A stretch of DNA of 64,000 nucleotides from Streptomyces sp. NBC_01288 (GCF_035982055.1 NZ_CP108427.1:6013001-6077000), one strand, 5' to 3'. Positions 42,662-51,088 are shown, counted from the first letter of the stretch. Notes: generated by a model from the letters alone, not told the origin. A program made the numbers and translations.

Positions 42662-43623
42662 TGAGCGGTAAGTACCTGGTCACGGGCGGCGCGGGATACG
42701 TCGGCAGCGTGGTCGCCCAGCACCTGCTGGAGGCGGGCCACGAGGTCACCGTCCTGGACAACCTCTCGACGGGTTTCCGCGAGGGCGTCCCGGCGGGTGC
42801 CACGTTCGTGGAGGGCGACATCCGTGACGCCGCCAAGTGGCTCGACTCCTCCTACGAAGCCGTCCTCCACTTCGCCGCGTTCTCCCAGGTCGGCGAGTCC
42901 GTCGTCAAGCCGGAGAAGTACTGGGAGAACAACGTCGGCGGCTCGATGGCCCTCCTCGCCGCCATGCGCGAGGCCGGCGTCCGCAAGCTCGTCTTCTCCT
43001 CCACGGCCGCCACGTACGGCGAGCCGGACGAGGTCCCGATCGTCGAGACCACCCGCACCTCCCCGACGAACCCCTACGGTGCGTCGAAGCTGTCGGTCGA
43101 CTTCATGATCACGAGCGAGGCCGCCGCCCACGGGCTGGGAGCCGTGTCCCTCCGCTACTTCAACGTGGCCGGTGCGTACGGCAGTTGCGGTGAGCGGCAC
43201 GCCCCCGAGTCGCACCTGATCCCGCTCGTCCTCCAGGTCGCGCAGGGCAAGCGGGACGCCATCTCCGTCTTCGGGGACGACTACCCGACGCCGGACGGCA
43301 CGTGTGTCCGTGACTACATCCACGTGGCGGACCTGGCGGACGCGCACCTGCTGGCATTGAAGGCGGCCACCCCGGGTGAGCACCTGATCTGCAACCTCGG
43401 CAACGGCGAGGGCTTCTCCGTCCGCCAGGTCATCGAGACGGTCCGTCAGGTCACCGGGCACCCGATCCCCGAGGTCGTGGCCCCGCGCCGCGGCGGCGAC
43501 CCGGCGACCCTGGTGGCGTCGGCGGCCCGGGCCAAGGAGCGCCTCGGCTGGAACCCGTCCCGCGCGGATCTCGCGGGCATCGTCGCGGACGCGTGGGCGT
43601 TCGCACAGAACGTATCGAACTGA
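42661..43623 (+). CDS. galE: UDP-glucose 4-epimerase
   Basis: 320-residue SDR enzyme interconverting UDP-galactose and UDP-glucose. NAD is bound by VTGGAGYVGS. The catalytic Tyr-x-x-x-Lys is YGASK (Tyr ~139, Lys ~143), and FSSTAATYGEP carries the Ser/Thr. It overlaps galT by one base and is followed by galK after 22 bp. Confidence 0.96.
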   Translation: MSGKYLVTGGAGYVGSVVAQHLLEAGHEVTVLDNLSTGFREGVPAGATFVEGDIRDAAKWLDSSYEAVLHFAAFSQVGESVVKPEKYWENNVGGSMALLAAMREAGVRKLVFSSTAATYGEPDEVPIVETTRTSPTNPYGASKLSVDFMITSEAAAHGLGAVSLRYFNVAGAYGSCGERHAPESHLIPLVLQVAQGKRDAISVFGDDYPTPDGTCVRDYIHVADLADAHLLALKAATPGEHLICNLGNGEGFSVRQVIETVRQVTGHPIPEVVAPRRGGDPATLVASAARAKERLGWNPSRADLAGIVADAWAFAQNVSN

Positions 43624-43645
43624 TCGAAGGGCTAGGGGATCGCAC

Positions 43646-44788
43646 GTGGGTGTACGTGAGGGCTTCGAGGAGCTGTACGGGACCGCTCCCGAGGGCGTCT
43701 GGGCCGCGCCGGGCCGGGTCAACCTGATCGGCGAGTACACCGACTTCAACGAGGGCTTCGTGATGCCGCTCGCCCTGCCGCACACGGCGGTGGCGGCGGT
43801 GTCCCGCCGCACGGACGGCGTCCTGCGCCTCCACTCGGCGGACATCGAGGGCCCGGTCGTGGAGCTGCACGTGGACGAGCTGGCCCCGCGCACGAACACG
43901 AGCTGGGCGGCGTACCCGGCAGGTGTGGTCTGGGTCCTCCGCGAGGCGGGCCACGAGGTGACCGGCGCGGACATCCACCTGTCGTCCACGGTCCCGACGG
44001 GCGCGGGCCTGTCGTCGTCGGCGGCGCTTGAGGTGGTCACGGCCCTGGCCCTGAACGACCTCTTCGAACTGGGCCTGTCCGCCCCGGAGTTGGCGCGTTT
44101 CTCGCAGCGCGCGGAGAACGACTTCGTCGGCGTCCCCTGCGGCATCATGGACCAGACGGCCTCGGCCTGCTGCGAGGAGGGCCACGCGCTCCACCTCGAC
44201 TGCCGCGACCTGTCGATCCGCCAGATCCCGTTCGACCTGGCGTCGGAGGGTCTCTCGTTGCTGGTCGTCGACTCCCGCGTGAAGCACGCGCTGGGCGACG
44301 GCGCGTACGCGGAACGCCGGGAGGGCTGCGAGGAGGGCGCCCGGCAGTTGGGCGTCCCGTTCCTGCGGGACGTGGCGTACGAGGACCTGGAGTCGTCGCT
44401 GGCCCGCCTCTCCGACGAGCGAGTGCGGCGCTATGTCCGCCACGTGGTGTCGGACGACCACAGGGTCGACCAGGTCATCACCCTGCTCGACGCGGGGGAC
44501 GTACGCGCGATCGGCCCGGTCCTCACCGAGGGCCACGCCTCCCTCCGCGACGATCTCCGCATCTCCTGCCCGGAGTTGGACCTCGTGGTCGACACGGCGG
44601 TCGGCGCGGGTGCGCTGGGCGCGCGGATGACGGGCGGCGGTTTCGGCGGCTCGGCGGTCGTGCTGGTGGAGGCCTCGGACGCGGAGACGGTGACCAAGGC
44701 GGTGGAGGAGGCGTTCGCGGCGGCGGGTTACACCGCCCCGCGCGTGTTCCCTGCGGTGCCTTCGGCGGGGGCGCGGCGGGTGGAGTGA
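43646..44788 (+). CDS. galK: Galactokinase
   Basis: 380-residue GHMP kinase phosphorylating galactose at C1. The galactokinase signature GRVNLIGEYTDFNEGFVMP is near the amino end. The ATP loop is STVPTGAGLSSSAALEV, and the carboxy motif is GARMTGGGFGGSAVVLV. GTG 43646. Last gene of galTEK. Confidence 0.96.
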   Translation: MGVREGFEELYGTAPEGVWAAPGRVNLIGEYTDFNEGFVMPLALPHTAVAAVSRRTDGVLRLHSADIEGPVVELHVDELAPRTNTSWAAYPAGVVWVLREAGHEVTGADIHLSSTVPTGAGLSSSAALEVVTALALNDLFELGLSAPELARFSQRAENDFVGVPCGIMDQTASACCEEGHALHLDCRDLSIRQIPFDLASEGLSLLVVDSRVKHALGDGAYAERREGCEEGARQLGVPFLRDVAYEDLESSLARLSDERVRRYVRHVVSDDHRVDQVITLLDAGDVRAIGPVLTEGHASLRDDLRISCPELDLVVDTAVGAGALGARMTGGGFGGSAVVLVEASDAETVTKAVEEAFAAAGYTAPRVFPAVPSAGARRVE

Positions 44789-44832
44789 GCCTGGGTGCGG
44801 CCCGCGGGTGATCGGGGTCGTGTGACGTCCGG

Positions 44833-45021
44833 GTGTGCGGCGGACGGGGCCGGCACTTGTTGGCCGGGCCGTCCGACCGGCACCCGGGGGTGAGGGTCCA
44901 CGAGATCGACCCGGTGAACAGGACGTACACCCTGACCGGCGGCCACCACGACAAGCTCGACCTCCGCATGCCGTACGACATCGACGTCGGCATCGGTTCG
45001 GACGCGCTCAAGGCGCTGTGA
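44833..45021 (+). pseudogene. Possible remnant of a Uma2-family gene
   Basis: A 62-codon frame whose second half (from GTG 44890) reads VHEIDPVNRTYTLTGGHH and LDLRMPYDIDVG. This recalls the carboxy end of Uma2/DUF820 nuclease-like proteins, which end in a strand-rich L.L..P..ID segment. The catalytic core is absent. It overlaps the end of the MFS gene by 14 bp on the other strand. It could also be a small real gene or chance. Confidence 0.3.
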
Positions 45022-46234
45022 GCCTCCGTACCCCCGGAGCCAGCAGCGCCGCCCCCGTCGCGAGAATCACCAGCCCCGCGCACCCCGCGAGCGTGTGACC
45101 CAGGCCCACGGCCGACGACACCGGTCCCGCGATGAGCAGTCCCAGCGGGGCGAAGGCCAGGGAGCCGAAGCCGTCGTAGGAGCTGACTCGGGAGAGGGAT
45201 TCCTCGGGGATCTCTCGGTGGATGGTGGTGGCCCACAGGACGCCGAAGATGTCGCTGGAGACGCCGGCCGTGAACATCGCGGCGGCGATCAGCCAGACGG
45301 GGGCCCGTACGGCGAGGAGGGCTACCGGTAGTGCCGTCGGGAACGTGGCCAGGACCGCCACCAGGATCGGGCGGTGGACGCGGACGCGGGCGGCCAGGCC
45401 CGCGCCGGCGATCGTGCCCAGGGCCTGCGCGGCGACGATCAGCGACCAGGCGCGGGCTCCGCCGAGGTAGCGGTCGGCGGTCAGGGGGCCGAGGACTCCT
45501 ACGTTCGCGTTGAGCGCCGCCACCACGATCGACCACTGCGCCACCACGACCCACAGCCACTGCCGGGACGCGAACTCCCGCCAGCCCTCCCGGAGATCGG
45601 CCCATCCGGAGGACTTCTTCGGCGGGCGTGCCGGGACCGGGAGGCGGGCGGTGAGGGCCGCGCTGAGTGCGAAGGACGCGGCGTTCAGGGCCAGGGCCCA
45701 GCCGGGGCCGACCAGCGCCACCGTCACGCCCGAGAGCGACAGGCCCAGGAGCAGCGCGCTGTTGGTGGCCACCCGCAGAAGGGCGTTCGCCTGCTGCAAC
45801 CGGTCCGTGGGGACCACCAGCGGCATGATGCCGTCCATCGCCGGGGCGAACAGCGCGGTCGCCGTGCCCGCCGCCACCGCCAGCAGACACATCGCCGGGA
45901 GCGGGGCGTGCCGGGTCAGCACCATCGCGGCCAGAGCGGTGTAGGCCCCGGCCCCCAGCACATCCGCCAGCGCCATCAGGCGGGCGCGTGACATCCGGTC
46001 CGCGATGACCCCGCCCACCAGGATGAACGCCAGTTGCGGCAACGCCTGGCAGGCCAGGACCAGCGAGAGCCGGCCCGGTCCGGCGCCGGGCAGCGCCAGC
46101 ACCGCGAAGGCGAGGGCCACCCGGGCGAATCCGTTGCCGAGCACGGAGACGGTGCGGGCGGAGGCGAGCAGCACGAACGGCCGCTCACGCCACAGTGAGG
46201 ATCTTCCGGTGCCCTGCGTCGAAGTGATTGTCAC
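45008..46234 (-). CDS. MFS transporter (MFS_3/enterobactin-exporter type)
   Basis: 408-residue major facilitator with 12 hydrophobic segments. Motif A-like loops are GGVIADRMSRARLM and, in the second half, ARVRVHRPILVAV. GTG 46234 is chosen: no ribosome site is present, and a well-spaced promoter (46245-46273) ends 10 bases upstream, which suggests a leaderless transcript. An upstream reading to 46312 is possible. The substrate is unknown. Confidence 0.85.
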   Translation of the reverse strand: MTITSTQGTGRSSLWRERPFVLLASARTVSVLGNGFARVALAFAVLALPGAGPGRLSLVLACQALPQLAFILVGGVIADRMSRARLMALADVLGAGAYTALAAMVLTRHAPLPAMCLLAVAAGTATALFAPAMDGIMPLVVPTDRLQQANALLRVATNSALLLGLSLSGVTVALVGPGWALALNAASFALSAALTARLPVPARPPKKSSGWADLREGWREFASRQWLWVVVAQWSIVVAALNANVGVLGPLTADRYLGGARAWSLIVAAQALGTIAGAGLAARVRVHRPILVAVLATFPTALPVALLAVRAPVWLIAAAMFTAGVSSDIFGVLWATTIHREIPEESLSRVSSYDGFGSLAFAPLGLLIAGPVSSAVGLGHTLAGCAGLVILATGAALLAPGVRRLTAP

Positions 46235-46244
46235 GGCCAGGGAC

Positions 46245-46273
46245 TTTAGAGGACCCACGTCAACCCACGTCAA
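46245..46273 (-). promoter_or_regulatory. Consensus-like promoter of the MFS gene
   Basis: Read on the minus strand: TTGACG (46273-46268), 17-bp spacer, TCTAAA (46250-46245), then 10 bases to the GTG. TTGACGTGGG is repeated in tandem, so a second TTGACG lies inside the spacer. Confidence 0.6.
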
Positions 46274-46329
46274 CGCGCGTCCACAACCAGCCACTTCACC
46301 GGCCTGGATCACCTGCTCCGATCACCGGC

Positions 46330-47241
46330 TCAGAGATACCCCCACGCCCGGCACATCGGCCGCAGCACCTCCGGGATCTCCTCCAACGCCGGTGCCGGGC
46401 GGTCCGGTTGGACCTGGCCGGTGCGGATCTTGTCGGTCCAGTCGCCGAAGCCGGCGCCCAGGACGGCGTTCTTCAGGCTGCTGCCGTAGTTCGTCATGCC
46501 GGGTTCGTAGGGGAGGTCCAAGTAGGCGCAGAGGGAGCGGAGTTCGGCGACCGGGTCGGTGGTGAGGTCCTCGTAGCGCAGGGTGTGGCCGCCGAGTTCG
46601 GCCTGGGCCTCCCGCATGGACTCCATGTATTTCAGGACGCGTTCGGCCGCTTCCTCGCGGGTGCGGTCCGGTACCGCCTCGTGCCAGGAGCGGGCCACCG
46701 CGCCCGGGTGTCTGCGCAGGAAGACGAAGCGGGCGTCGGGCCAGGTCTCGGCGATGCGCTGCCACTGGAAGGCGTTGCCGGGGGTCTTCTCCACGATGAA
46801 CTGCTTTCCGGACCTGACCAGTTCACGGTGCAGGGCACGGTCCCAGAGCAGGCCCTCCAGCTGTTCGTGGCCCAGGCCCAGGGTGCGCAGGGAACGTTCC
46901 GTGGGGGTGCCCGGCTTGAAGTAGACCTCGATACCGGTGAGATGGAGTTCGTGCGCGGCGTGCAGCCGGGAGTGCGCTCCCAGCATCATGCGCAGCAGCG
47001 TCGATCCGGAACGCACCGAGGTCAGGATGAACACCGGTCGCTCCAGCAACCGGTCGACCGCCGGATCCACCGTCGGCGCCTGCGGCACCACGGGGTCGGG
47101 GCGCGCGGGACGGGAACCGCGCGGCGTGGGGATCACCCCGAGGGAGCCCGCGGTCGTCGCACCGGGCGGCGGGGGTACCCGGCGTATCTGGTAGCCGGTC
47201 GTCTCGGCGAGCTTGGAGTTCAGCTTCCGCAGCATGCTCAT
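46330..47241 (-). CDS. PAPS-dependent sulfotransferase-family protein
   Basis: 303-residue protein. The 5'-phosphosulfate-binding loop is ILTSVRSGSTLLRMML and the 3'-phosphate-binding segment is RFVFLRRHPGAVARSW; YEDLTTDPVAELRSLCAYL is also family-typical. It probably transfers sulfate from PAPS to a small molecule or glycan. ATG 47241 (MSMLRKLNSKLAETTGYQI) is the likely start, although no ribosome site is seen. Acceptor unknown. Confidence 0.87.
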   Translation of the reverse strand: MSMLRKLNSKLAETTGYQIRRVPPPPGATTAGSLGVIPTPRGSRPARPDPVVPQAPTVDPAVDRLLERPVFILTSVRSGSTLLRMMLGAHSRLHAAHELHLTGIEVYFKPGTPTERSLRTLGLGHEQLEGLLWDRALHRELVRSGKQFIVEKTPGNAFQWQRIAETWPDARFVFLRRHPGAVARSWHEAVPDRTREEAAERVLKYMESMREAQAELGGHTLRYEDLTTDPVAELRSLCAYLDLPYEPGMTNYGSSLKNAVLGAGFGDWTDKIRTGQVQPDRPAPALEEIPEVLRPMCRAWGYL

Positions 47242-47303
47242 GGCGGGCACGGTAGGAGGGGAGTATGAGACTGGGCTGAGCGTCTCGTTCGCCCCGGATG
47301 TGT

Positions 47304-47762
47304 TCACCCGGGGTTCGTCCGGCCCAGCCTCTTCGTCAGGGTGTACTCCGTGAGCCCCGGCGGGTAGTCCGGGATCACGCACACCACCTCGTACCCCTGC
47401 TTCTTGTAGAACTCCGGCGCCTGGAAGTTCCACGTCTCCAGGCGGGCCGCCCCGCAGCCGCGCTCGTCGCGGGCGATGCGTTCCGCCTCGGCGAGGAGGC
47501 GGGAGCCGAGGCCGGTGCCGCGGTGGCGGCCGTCCACCCACAGGTACGTCACGTGCAGCCAGTCCGCCCAGGTGTGGCCGACCAGTCCGCCCGCCAGTTC
47601 GCCCGCGCCGTCCAACGCCCACACCTGGAGCGGAACTTCACGTTCGCGAGGGGTTCCGCGCAGGGCGCGCAGCACCGGGGAGGCGGCCGTGTTGGTTTCG
47701 AGCAGCCGGGCGCGGAGCAGATCGCGTCGCTCCTTGTCGACTTCCGTCTCAATACGAAACAT
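47304..47762 (-). CDS. GNAT-family N-acetyltransferase
   Basis: 152-residue acetyltransferase. The acetyl-CoA loop is YLWVDGRHRGTGLGSRLL and the carboxy motif is YKKQGYEVVCVIPDYPPG. ATG 47762 has GGTGAG 5 bases upstream; ATG 47774 is an alternative. The substrate is unknown. It is upstream of the sulfotransferase gene on the same strand. Confidence 0.86.
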   Translation of the reverse strand: MFRIETEVDKERRDLLRARLLETNTAASPVLRALRGTPREREVPLQVWALDGAGELAGGLVGHTWADWLHVTYLWVDGRHRGTGLGSRLLAEAERIARDERGCGAARLETWNFQAPEFYKKQGYEVVCVIPDYPPGLTEYTLTKRLGRTNPG

Positions 47763-47840
47763 GCGGCTCACCATAAACGCGCCGGACAGTCAGTTCTGCA
47801 AATTGGGTTCCGCTGCTGCGCCCCGGCCGTACGCTGTGAG

Positions 47841-47864
47841 CAGCACCGGTGGGGGCCGGTGCTG
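47841..47864 (+). other. Hairpin upstream of the LuxR response regulator
   Basis: CAGCACCGG and CCGGTGCTG form a perfect 9-bp stem with a 6-base loop. It directly precedes the larger stem at 47884-47965. Confidence 0.5.
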
Positions 47865-47883
47865 TTCAGGGGGCGAGACAAGT

Positions 47884-47965
47884 CGGGTACGACGCCCGAT
47901 GTGGGGGTAGCAGTGTCTGCACGGCGGCGGCCGTGCGGCGCAGGCCCTCCCGGGCGTCGTACCCG
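47884..47965 (+). other. Structured 5' leader candidate (15-bp stem with inner hairpin)
   Basis: CGGGTACGACGCCCG (47884-47898) pairs perfectly with CGGGCGTCGTACCCG (47951-47965). The 52-base loop contains another perfect stem, GCACGGC-GGCG-GCCGTGC (47919-47936). It ends 70 bases before the GTG at 48035 and is not coding in a convincing frame. Likely a cis-acting RNA or a protein-binding DNA palindrome. Confidence 0.55.
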
Positions 47966-48034
47966 CAATCATCGCTTCGTCTCCCGACGATGAGGTATCC
48001 CCTGCTCCACCAGGAGCCTGGGGAAGGGGGTTTC

Positions 48035-48802
48035 GTGGTTCGCATCCGAGTCCTGGTCGTCGACGACCATCGCATCTTCGCCGAATCGCTCGCCGCGGCA
48101 CTGGCCGCCGAGCCCGATGTCGACGTGTCCGCGGCCGGCAGTGGTCCCGCCGCGCTGCGCTGCATGGAGCGCGCGAACGCCGAGGGCCGCAGATTCGACG
48201 TCCTGCTCGTGGACGCCGATCTGGGCGGCAACGTGCCGGGCGTCCGGCCCGCCGTACCCGTACAGGCGGGGAACGAGGACGGGCTGGTGGACGGGATCTC
48301 CCTGGTCGCCGGGGTCCGTTCGGCCCAGCCGAGCGTACGGATGGTCGTGCTGGCGGAGAAGGACGATCCGCGCCGGGCCGCGCTGGCCCTACAGGCCGGG
48401 GCGTCCGGCTGGGTCGCCAAGGACTGCTCGCTGTCCAGGCTTTTAACCGTCATCCGAGGGGTGCTTCGCGACGAGACGCACCTGCCACCCGCCCTGCTGA
48501 CCGGCGTCCTGCGCGAGCTGACGGCCGCGCGCAAGCACCGCACCGAGAGCGAGCGCCTGGTCGAGTCCCTGACTCCGCGGGAGCGGGAGGTGCTGCGCTG
48601 CATGGTGGCCGGGCTGGGACGCAAGGCGGTCGCCGAGCGGCTCTTCCTCTCCCCGCACACCGTCCGCACGCATATGCAGAACGTGCTCGGCAAGCTGGGA
48701 GTCCACTCCACCCTCGCGGCGGTCGCACTCGCCCGGCGCGCGGGCGTGGGTCCGGTCGACCTGACCGGGGATGTCGTCGAACGGGGCGGCCAACTGGCGT
48801 AG
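48035..48802 (+). CDS. NarL/LuxR-family response regulator
   Basis: 255-residue response regulator with an intact receiver. The acidic pair is in RVLVVDDHRIFAESL, the phosphoacceptor Asp in DVLLVDADLGG, and the Lys in GASGWVAKDCS. An insertion of ~15 residues follows the Asp (NVPGVRPAVPVQAGNEDG). The LuxR HTH is LTPREREVLRCMVAGL and SPHTVRTHMQNVLGKLGV. GTG 48035 follows GGGAAGGGGG. No kinase gene is adjacent. Its 3' end is the source of the tandem repeats downstream. Confidence 0.9.
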   Translation: MVRIRVLVVDDHRIFAESLAAALAAEPDVDVSAAGSGPAALRCMERANAEGRRFDVLLVDADLGGNVPGVRPAVPVQAGNEDGLVDGISLVAGVRSAQPSVRMVVLAEKDDPRRAALALQAGASGWVAKDCSLSRLLTVIRGVLRDETHLPPALLTGVLRELTAARKHRTESERLVESLTPREREVLRCMVAGLGRKAVAERLFLSPHTVRTHMQNVLGKLGVHSTLAAVALARRAGVGPVDLTGDVVERGGQLA

Positions 48803-49283
48803 AACGCCTGCCGGTTTGGCCTGTTGGGGTGGGAGGGCGCCGCACGTGCTCGGTGAACCGGGCGTCCCTTCACCCTCGCTGCGGTGACACTGGCCCGGCG
48901 CGCGGGTGTCGGAGCCGTCGAACTAGCCGGGGATGTTGTCGAACGGGGCGGTCAACTGGCGTAGCAGGTCTGCCGGTTCGCTCTGTCGGGTGCGGGAGGG
49001 TTCCGCACGTGCTGGGCAGGATGGGCGTCCGGTTCACCCTCGCGGCGGTCGCACGCGCGGTCGTGGGCCCGGTCGGCCCAGCCGGGGATGTTGTCGAACG
49101 GGGCGGTCAACTGGCGTAGCAGGCCTGCCGGTTTGGCCTGTTGGGTGTGGGAGGGTGCCGCACGTGCTCGGTGAACCGGGCGTCCCTTCACCCTCGCTGC
49201 GGTGACACTGGCCCGGCGCGCGGGTGTCGGAGTCGTCGACCTAGCCGGGGATGTTGTCGAACGGGGCGGTCAACTGGCGTAGC
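48681..49283. repeat. Tandem ~155-163 bp repeats derived from a gene junction
   Basis: The landmark ACGTGCT(C/G)GG recurs at 48681 (inside the LuxR gene), 48844, 49007 and 49162, spaced 163, 163 and 155 bp. Each unit joins ~120 bp from the LuxR gene 3' end, ending GAACGGGGCGG and AACTGGCGTAG, to ~40 bp from the MarR gene 3' end (CAGGCCTGCC, GTTCCG). Copies 2-4 are decayed and non-coding. The last copy merges with the MarR gene. Confidence 0.88.
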
Positions 49284-49738
49284 AGGCCTGCCAGTTCGCC
49301 CCGTTGGGTGCGGGAGAGTTCCGCGAGGATCGCGCGCTCCTGGGCCAGCAGGCCGGCCAGGGCCTGGTCCGCGCGGTCCTGGCCCTCCTCGGTGAGGCGG
49401 ACCAGCACGCCCCGGCGGTCGCTGGGGTCGGGAAGCCGCTCGACCAGGCCCTTCTTCGTGAGCCGGTCGATGCGGTTCGTCATCGTGCCGGACGTGACGA
49501 GGGTCTGGGTCAGCAGCTGGCCGGGGGAGAGCTGGTAGGGGCTGCCCGCGCGCCTGAGCGCCGTCAGCACGTCGAACTCCCAGGGCTCCAGGCTGTGCTC
49601 GGCGAACGCCAGCCGGCGGGCCCGGTCCAGGTGCCGGGCCAGTCTGCTCACCCGGCTGAGCACCTCAAGTGGCTCCACGTCGAGGTCGGGGCGCTCCCGG
49701 CGCCACGCTGCGACAAGCCGATCGACCTCGTCCTCCAT
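49241..49738 (-). CDS. MarR-family transcriptional regulator
   Basis: 165-residue winged-helix regulator. The recognition helix region is LTQTLVTSGTMTNRIDRLTKKG and the wing is RLPDPSDRRGVLVRLTEEG. The carboxy end GELAGLLRQLTAPFDNIPG is encoded antisense to the repeated LuxR 3' end. It diverges from tam, with two 12-bp palindromes between. It probably represses itself and the tam operon. Confidence 0.9.
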   Translation of the reverse strand: MEDEVDRLVAAWRRERPDLDVEPLEVLSRVSRLARHLDRARRLAFAEHSLEPWEFDVLTALRRAGSPYQLSPGQLLTQTLVTSGTMTNRIDRLTKKGLVERLPDPSDRRGVLVRLTEEGQDRADQALAGLLAQERAILAELSRTQRGELAGLLRQLTAPFDNIPG

Positions 49739-49774
49739 GACGATCAGTGTAGTGGTTGTGTCGACATGAAGTCT

Positions 49775-49801
49775 CTTGATATCAAGTCTCTTGACATCAA
49801 G
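49775..49801. promoter_or_regulatory. Two MarR-type palindromes
   Basis: CTTGATATCAAG (49775-49786) is a perfect 12-bp palindrome. CTTGACATCAAG (49790-49801) is a near-perfect copy 15 bp downstream. They lie in the MarR/tam intergenic region and match the kind of sites MarR proteins bind. Confidence 0.65.
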
Positions 49802-49827
49802 ACATGTGGTCGAGGAAAGTAGAAGCC

Positions 49828-50631
49828 ATGACGACTTGGGACCCCGCTCAGTACCTGCGCCACGCCGGCCACCGCGCCCGCCCGTTCGCCGACCTCCTCG
49901 CCCGCGTCACCGACCTCCCCGGTGCCGCGCCCCGGATCGCCGACCTCGGCTGCGGCCCCGGCAACGTGACCACCGTCCTCGCCGACCGCTGGCCCACCGC
50001 GCACATCACCGGCTACGACAACTCACCCGAGATGCTCGCCAGGACCGAGCCCTACGCCGGTCCCACCTCCGGCGGCGGCCGGCTCGACTTCGCCCACGCG
50101 GACGCGACGGAGTGGGTGCCGACCCAGACGTACGACCTCATCGTGTCGAACGCGGCGCTCCAGTGGGTGCCGGGTCACCTGGACCGGTTCGGCGACTGGG
50201 TCTCCGCGATCGCCCCCGGCGGCACCCTCGCCTTCCAGGTGCCGGACAACATCGACGCACCCCTGCACGCCCTGATGCGCGAACTGGCGGGCAGCGCCCG
50301 CTGGAAGGGGCGGCTGGGCGAGGTCCTGCGCCGCGAGGACTCGGTCCACGCGCCCGGTGTCTACCTGGACCACCTGGCCCGCCTGGGCTGCGTGCCGGAC
50401 GTCTGGCAGACGACGTACCAGCACATCCTCCCCGGCGACGACCCCGTCCTCGACTGGGTCAAGGGCACCGGCCTGCGCCCGGTCCTGACCGCCCTGGCCG
50501 ACGACCCGGAGGCGCGGGACGCCTTCGTGACGGAGTACCGCGACCTCCTCCGCGAGGCGTACCCGACGGCGGACTACGGCACGGTCCTCCCGTTCCGCCG
50601 CCTGTTCGCGGTGGCCCGCAAGGAGGCGTGA
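49828..50631 (+). CDS. tam: Trans-aconitate 2-methyltransferase
   Basis: 267-residue SAM methyltransferase. Motif I is IADLGCGPGNVTTVLADRWP. The pattern WDPAQYLRHAGHRARPFADLL, DLIVSNAALQWVPGH and VYLDHLARLGCVPDVWQTTY is typical of Tam, which methylates trans-aconitate to relieve its inhibition of aconitase. ATG 49828 follows GAGGAAAG. A VOC-domain gene follows after 3 bp. Confidence 0.9.
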   Translation: MTTWDPAQYLRHAGHRARPFADLLARVTDLPGAAPRIADLGCGPGNVTTVLADRWPTAHITGYDNSPEMLARTEPYAGPTSGGGRLDFAHADATEWVPTQTYDLIVSNAALQWVPGHLDRFGDWVSAIAPGGTLAFQVPDNIDAPLHALMRELAGSARWKGRLGEVLRREDSVHAPGVYLDHLARLGCVPDVWQTTYQHILPGDDPVLDWVKGTGLRPVLTALADDPEARDAFVTEYRDLLREAYPTADYGTVLPFRRLFAVARKEA

Positions 50632-50634
50632 GGG

Positions 50635-50997
50635 GTGCTCACGGCCGTGGATCATGTGCAGCTGGCGGCCCCGCCGGGCTCGGAGGACGCGCTGCGGAGG
50701 TATTACGTCGACGTCCTCGGGATGACCGAGATCCCCAAGCCGCCGGTGCTGGCGGCGCGGGGTGGGTGCTGGTTCGGGGCGGGGGCGGTCCAGCTGCACC
50801 TGGGGATCGAGGCTGACTTCCGCCCGGCGCGGAAAGCCCACCCCGGGCTCCGCGTGACCGGCATCGAGGCGTACGCGGCTCGGCTGAAGTCCCTTGGGGC
50901 GTCCGTCACTTGGGACGAGGATCTGCCGGGGTACCGGCGTTTCTACTCGGAGGATCCGGTGGGGAACCGGCTGGAGTTCCTGGAGTCGGACGTCTGA
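50635..50997 (+). CDS. VOC/glyoxalase-superfamily protein
   Basis: 120-residue single-domain vicinal-oxygen-chelate protein. Potential metal ligands are in AVDHVQLAAPPG (His), VQLHLGIE (His) and NRLEFLE (Glu). YYVDVLGMTEIPKPP is typical of glyoxalase-like folds. GTG 50635, three bases after tam, so cotranscribed. The substrate is unknown. Confidence 0.85.
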   Translation: MLTAVDHVQLAAPPGSEDALRRYYVDVLGMTEIPKPPVLAARGGCWFGAGAVQLHLGIEADFRPARKAHPGLRVTGIEAYAARLKSLGASVTWDEDLPGYRRFYSEDPVGNRLEFLESDV

Positions 50998-51088
50998 TCG
51001 GTGTTTGTCCCTCGCTGTCGCGGCTACCCGGTCGGTGGCGCCGAGTTTCCGAGTACCGAGTTCCGATCCGACCGGGAGTTGATGAACC

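Noticed and set aside
44835..45098. Second overlapping plus-strand frame after galK
   Set aside because: Shadow of the convergent MFS gene end and of the putative remnant; no motif support.
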